Positions 6,201 to 7,816 of a DNA stretch of 7,816 bases are shown piece by piece. A model generated the notes under the pieces. The model had not been told where the DNA came from and made no database searches. It saw only the letters and a list, made by a program, of their open reading frames with translations. The DNA is from Bordetella parapertussis. Its GTDB lineage: Bacteria; Cyanobacteriota; Cyanobacteriia; PCC-6307; Cyanobiaceae. The stretch lies in assembly GCA_943324725.2 (NCBI GenBank), contig CALPMR020000139.1, positions 1-7,816 on the forward strand, written 5' to 3'. The position numbers and the translations under genes were made by a program. How positions within the stretch are numbered: position 1 is the stretch's first letter; every line of letters starts with the position of its first letter.

Positions 6201-7816
6201 GTCGATCGCCTCACATTGAATGCTGCCGTTGGCAATCGTGTCGATGGCGGGAACGGCAGCGACATCTTCCAAATCGAGACCGGCGGCCAGCGGCTGTTGG
6301 GTGGTGCCGGTCAAGACACCTTCAAAATTAGCGGCACCCTCACCAGCCCAGTGGTGATCGCGGGCGGTAGCGATGCTGACTATTTCTGGCTAGCTGACGC
6401 CCAGGGCAACCTGCCGGGCGCAACTGTCGTAATTAGCGATTTCGACGGCGAAAAGGGAGACAGGCTGATTCTGCCGGGCTACAACTACGCTGATCTGATT
6501 TTCCAGCAATCTGGCGCAAATGTAGCGATCAACATCGGCAATGCTGAAGTTGCGCTGCTGATGAATTGCAACTTGGAACTAGTGACGGAAGCCAGCTTCT
6601 TCCGATTTGATTCCAGCGAGTCTGCAGACAGCATGCTTACTGAGTTTGGAGACACCCCAGACCCATTCGCCACCACTTATGGCGATGGAATCCTGAGCGT
6701 TTCCGAACTCATTAGTGACGGCGTCAATGGCCTGGCCGCCTTTGCACGCCGGACCTTTGGCAGCACCAATCCTGAAGTTGCGGTCTACATCCACACCAAC
6801 TCAGGCCAGACATCTGTAGGCGGCGGCCGCACTGGGCGCAAATCAATCACTGCAATTGCCGTGAGCGATGCCGACGCTGAATGGATGCGCGACCAAATCC
6901 GGCTCCTCGACAGTGCGCTCGGGATCAACTTCCGTTTTGTTTCCTCCAGCGCCGAGTCGAATCTCGACATCTATTACGACGAAGCCATCAGCCTCTCCAG
7001 CGACCGCACCACGCTGGGCATTGCCCTTGCCAACGACAACGGCCGCCAGAACTGGTGGGAGCTGATGCTCAATGCATCAGCATTGGCTGGCAATCCCAGC
7101 GGCTTCCGCTATACCTTCCTGCATGAATTGGGTCACGTTTTAGGCCTGGAGCATCCGTTTGATAACAGTGACGGAGATGCAGAAGGACAACGGTTCGGCC
7201 AGCCTGATACCGCCGCCACGATCTTGTCTTACACCCGTCCGCCGGAAGGCTGGCCCGGGTCGTATCAAATGCTGGATTGGGCTGCGCTGACAACCATTTG
7301 GGGCTTAAATCAGAACAACACCAGTGGCTGGCGCTTCAGCAACTCCAGCGTTGGCGAAGAAGTACTAGACAGCAGCCAGGCTCTGGCGCGTCTAACGGCT
7401 GCAACGCCAGGCGACCGATTCATCGGCCGGGCCGATGGCCTCACCAGCGAAACCGCCAGCCCAGAACCAGCGGTCACCCGGCTGCCCGATCCGGCACCCC
7501 AACCCCAACCGATCGACAAGACCGTCGATCCCACAGCTGCCAGCACCAGCACATTGCCGGTGCTGGTGGTCTCTGAGCCCCAGTCCACCAGCCTCAATAA
7601 CGGCGAAATCACCTGGCAGCCATTCTGGCGCCAGCTCGATCTGGAGCTGGGTGCTGTGCTTGATGCCGACAACCAGCTGCAGGTGCTGAGTGCGGCCGGA
7701 TACGGATCAACACCCCGCAATGGCCACCAGCTGGTGGATCTAATCGTGACTGGCAGCACCCAGGCCGATGTGGTGTTTGCCTCGAGCGGTAACACCGTGG
7801 ATCTGGGACTGGGGCA
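3..7816 (+). CDS. Giant secreted RTX/FG-GAP mosaic protein with lectin-like domains and an internal metzincin protease (partial at both ends)
   Basis: One uninterrupted frame fills the window: 2604 codons plus two bases of the next, with no start or stop visible, so the full protein is larger. Residue numbers used below count from base 3. Domains in order: B-lectin-like (about 100-256), possible L-type lectin (400-680), FG-GAP calcium loops (294, 698, 817, 940), RTX module 1 (986-1052), helical spacer (1115-1355), Calx-beta-like (1440-1550), weakly recognised beta segments (1604-1990), RTX module 2 with cap (1994-2190), metzincin protease (2258-2436), Pro-rich linker (2486-2503), and the start of RTX module 3. 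I found only one Cys (residue 2189). No transmembrane stretch is evident. RTX proteins of this kind are usually exported by type I secretion and fold on binding calcium; that is inferred here. No close named homologue is recognised, so no symbol is given. The reading frame is secure; the overall biological role is not known. Confidence 0.95.
300..770 (+). other. Bulb-type (GNA/B-lectin-like) mannose-lectin region, one clear and two degenerate repeats
   Basis: Residues 103-147 read like a bulb-lectin repeat: LLPGQRLKPGDYLLSPNGRF, then MQPDGNFVVQ and a closing Trp at 144. The GNA-family mannose pocket is Q-x-D-x-N-x-V-x-Y. Here Q127, D129, N131 and V133 are kept, but the final Tyr is Gln (residue 135). 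Two weaker repeats follow, around SLEIRNGALTFVN (179-191) and LSLNNSGVLEAKATDGTILF (233-252). They keep the Lx-L-x-x-x-G-x-L pattern of a beta-prism II fold but lose the QDNVY residues. Three repeats are the usual number for this fold. The likely role is binding sugars or simply stable surface display. Sugar binding by repeat 1 is plausible but altered; repeats 2 and 3 probably do not bind in the classical way. Confidence 0.6.
880..887. repeat. HIP1 octamer GCGATCGC
   Basis: Perfect palindrome GCGATCGC, the highly iterated palindrome of many cyanobacterial genomes. It lies inside the coding sequence over S293-D294-R295, beside the first FG-GAP calcium loop. Confidence 0.85.
1200..2042 (+). 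other. Possible L-type (concanavalin-like) lectin domain with a helical insert
   Basis: Several landmarks appear in the order expected of L-type lectins. There is an early strand SLSRTMLHLHTPNN near residues 408-421. Next comes QGADELVLHIGSG (469-481), comparable to the family's ADGLAF strand. Then GLDGLAINFDEYDS (497-510) resembles the conserved VEFDTY strand, followed by LRLFWNGKLIW (512-522). Finally LNAYARSGGWPGVHALAGIE (659-678) recalls the closing 'SAtTG..H.I' strand. Between about 530 and 620 lies a helix-rich stretch that would have to be an insertion. The ADELVL segment could instead be another FG-GAP loop, since it is preceded by GDG and acidic residues. I treat the assignment as tentative; a structure prediction would decide it. 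Confidence 0.35.
1456..1463. repeat. HIP1 octamer GCGATCGC
   Basis: Second perfect GCGATCGC, inside the coding sequence at about residues 485-487, encoding Arg-Asp-Arg. Confidence 0.85.
2958..3158 (+). other. RTX (hemolysin-type) calcium-binding module 1
   Basis: Residues 986-1052 carry degenerate nonapeptide repeats: GTPANDVIL, MAGNDIVQG, LGGMDAIST, GPGDDQIVL and, after a short spacer, IDGGSDVDTLIM. The G-G-x-G-x-D pattern of RTX beta-rolls is kept loosely, with Asp at 1000, 1009, 1018 and 1026/1027. Such rolls bind calcium in parallel strands and fold only outside the cell. The stretch directly follows the last FG-GAP blade, then gives way to a beta-rich tail (RNIEQIVATDFGANQLTLNA, about 1071-1090), a pattern often seen after RTX rolls in large bacterial surface proteins. 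The module is short, with about five repeats. Confidence 0.8.
3345..4067 (+). other. Alpha-helical spacer, no family recognised
   Basis: Residues 1115-1355 are Leu-, Ala- and Arg/Gln-rich with amphipathic spacing, clearly different from the Gly/Asp/Asn-rich modules on both sides. There are no calcium-loop motifs. Two short segments resemble each other: PASALAAYEAWLADLP (1220-1235) and PASTAAEAYSQWLAGG (1291-1306), which share a PAS-Ala-rich-AYxxWLA core and are about 71 residues apart. This may mark an old internal duplication of a helical unit. It could be a rigid spacer or a protein-interaction domain. I do not recognise a named family. Confidence 0.45.
4320..4652 (+). other. Calx-beta-like domain
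   Basis: Residues 1440-1550 follow the Calx-beta plan: an opening strand LRISVGES, then LEFILTRSGHLSETSRVQV (1457-1475), matching the family's 'F.vtRsGdls..v.V' core. Later comes VVFAPGVVSQTVLIPL (1492-1507), matching 'vtFapGet.k.i.v.v'. A final strand NVSVRLNLLP closes the sandwich. The acidic residues usually lying between the two core strands (the 'a..gsDy' region) are reduced, so calcium binding is uncertain. Ahead of it sits a Ser/Pro/Thr-rich linker at about 1393-1435. Calx-beta domains are common structural units in large cyanobacterial surface proteins. Confidence 0.65.
4812..5072 (+). other. Beta-rich segment resembling 'choice-of-anchor U' domains
   Basis: Residues 1604-1690 begin with QFGFDNPQGQQINDVRLVDR and end with FSVEDGGRFDQDGLTDSQI (1657-1675). 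The second motif resembles the conserved 'ftv.DGG..D.DG..nG.I' ending of choice-of-anchor U domains from bacterial surface proteins. The acidic D1661, D1666 and D1668 could bind calcium. The function of such domains is not known beyond being extracellular beta units. The assignment rests mainly on one motif, recalled from memory. Confidence 0.35.
5145..5970 (+). other. Unassigned beta-rich region, weakly DUF4114-like
   Basis: Residues about 1715-1990 contain AAYDELLLIAADDITGAIAS (1720-1739), followed by a segment with AGDAYLQALINRM. This faintly recalls DUF4114-type domains, with 'GfY.vdd..G.i...pGd.gYa.aAl'. A later ELMGGDILMPLIFQD recalls their 'l.gG..laPfl' strand. The characteristic D-x-D-Y-N-D end motif of DUF4114 was not found, so the match may be chance. 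Two copies of a diverged unit (1715-1810 and 1860-1935) are possible. No confident function is offered. Confidence 0.25.
5689..5696. repeat. HIP1 octamer GCGATCGC
   Basis: Third perfect GCGATCGC, inside the coding sequence at about residues 1896-1898, encoding Ser-Asp-Arg in the same reading frame as the first copy. Confidence 0.85.
5982..6569 (+). other. RTX calcium-binding module 2 with C-terminal-type cap
   Basis: Residues 1994-2189 hold an RTX series: VLGTTGNDQF, SGAGNDEVVA, TGADDDLVTT, AGSGVDRLTL, VDGGNGSDIFQI (2080-2091), LGGAGQDTFKI (2099-2109) and AGGSDADYFWL (2120-2130). It ends with TVVISDFDGEKGDRLILPGY (2141-2160), the 'i.DF..g.D.l.l.g' strand that normally caps the C-terminal roll of serralysins and other RTX exoproteins, and then NVAINIGNAEVALLM. 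The cap is unusual here because more than 400 residues follow it, suggesting that an RTX-terminated protein was fused upstream of the protease. The only visible cysteine, C2189, lies at the end of this module. Confidence 0.85.
6774..7310 (+). other. Metzincin zinc metalloprotease domain (serralysin/M10-like)
   Basis: Residues 2258-2436 contain the extended zinc-binding motif HELGHVLGLEH, giving zinc ligands H2374, H2378 and H2384 and general base E2375. The following HPFDNSDGD resembles the 'HP.dYN' stretch of serralysins. Further on, DTAATILSYTRP occupies the Met-turn position: serralysins have MSY there, but this protein has L2408-S-Y, with Y2410 placed where serralysins use an extra tyrosine zinc ligand. 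YQMLDWAALTTIWG (2421-2434) matches the helix after the Met-turn ('..p..DiaAlq.lYG'). The start of the domain is set by the strand VAVYIHTN. All catalytic residues are present, so activity is plausible. In serralysins the protease precedes its RTX roll; here RTX modules lie on both sides. The substrate is unknown; self-cleavage or release from the cell surface are possibilities. Confidence 0.85.
7458..7511 (+). other. Pro-rich linker
   Basis: Residues 2486-2503 contain SPEPAVTRLPDPAPQPQP, a flexible proline-rich stretch separating the protease from the next module. A degenerate RTX-like phrase, GDRFIGRADG (about 2470-2479), lies just before it. Such linkers commonly join independently folded extracellular domains. 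Confidence 0.6.
7590..7816 (+). other. Start of RTX-type module 3 (cut by window end)
   Basis: After the linker, a stretch with ITWQPFWRQLDLELGAVLD leads into VDLIVTGSTQADVVFASSGN and TVDLGLG, the last full residues seen. 'G...aDvvf.s.gn.vDLGlG' is how many RTX rolls open, with the next repeat expected just beyond the window. The gene continues, and the true C-terminus with its secretion signal would lie downstream. Confidence 0.6.

Noticed and set aside
5817..6314. Minus-strand open frame of 165 codons with Gly/Ala/Val-rich product
   Set aside because: It is the reverse reading of RTX codons; the repetitive look comes from the RTX repeats on the plus strand.
6678..6710. EF-hand-like phrase GDGILSVSEL before the protease
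   Set aside because: Only the second half of an EF-hand loop is present; the first acidic positions are missing, so calcium binding by this segment is not supported.
7310..7795. Minus-strand open frame of 161 codons
   Set aside because: It is opposite the linker and start of RTX module 3, which keep the plus-strand frame; no independent support.
3..7816. Internal promoters, terminators or separate genes joined end to end
   Set aside because: No intergenic gap or in-frame stop exists, and domain boundaries fall inside one continuous frame; apparent promoter-like AT-rich stretches are too weak to call.

Overview
The window is a single piece of one giant protein-coding gene. Reading the plus strand in frame 3 (first full codon at base 3, residue n starting at base 3n), I found no stop codon from one end to the other. 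That gives 2604 complete codons with neither the start nor the stop inside the window. There is no intergenic space, RNA gene, promoter, terminator, mobile element or CRISPR array that I can support. Other open frames on either strand are compositional shadows of this gene.

The organism is most likely a picocyanobacterium of the Synechococcus/Cyanobium kind. The DNA is GC-rich (about 60% by eye), codons favour G or C at the third position, and three perfect GCGATCGC (HIP1) octamers are present, a palindrome typical of many cyanobacterial genomes. This assignment is an inference.

The product looks like a secreted, calcium-dependent mosaic protein. In order it contains: a helical leader of about 98 residues; a bulb-type (GNA/B-lectin-like) region with one clear and two degenerate repeats; a possible L-type (concanavalin-like) lectin region interrupted by a helical insert; FG-GAP/integrin-alpha-type propeller blades with DxDxDG-type calcium loops; a first RTX calcium-binding module; a helical, Ala/Leu-rich spacer; a Calx-beta-like domain; poorly recognised beta-rich segments, one like 'choice-of-anchor U' and one vaguely like DUF4114; a second RTX module with a C-terminal-type cap; a metzincin protease domain with HELGHVLGLEH; a Pro-rich linker; and the start of a third RTX module that runs off the window.

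Only one cysteine is visible in 2604 residues. RTX repeats, almost no cysteine and many calcium loops fit export by a type I (ABC) secretion system and folding in extracellular calcium. The combination suggests a cell-surface or released protein that binds glycans or other surfaces and carries a protease. Substrate, partner and secretion genes cannot be read from this window. The most unusual points are the size, the protease sitting internally between RTX modules, and leucine in place of the Met-turn methionine.
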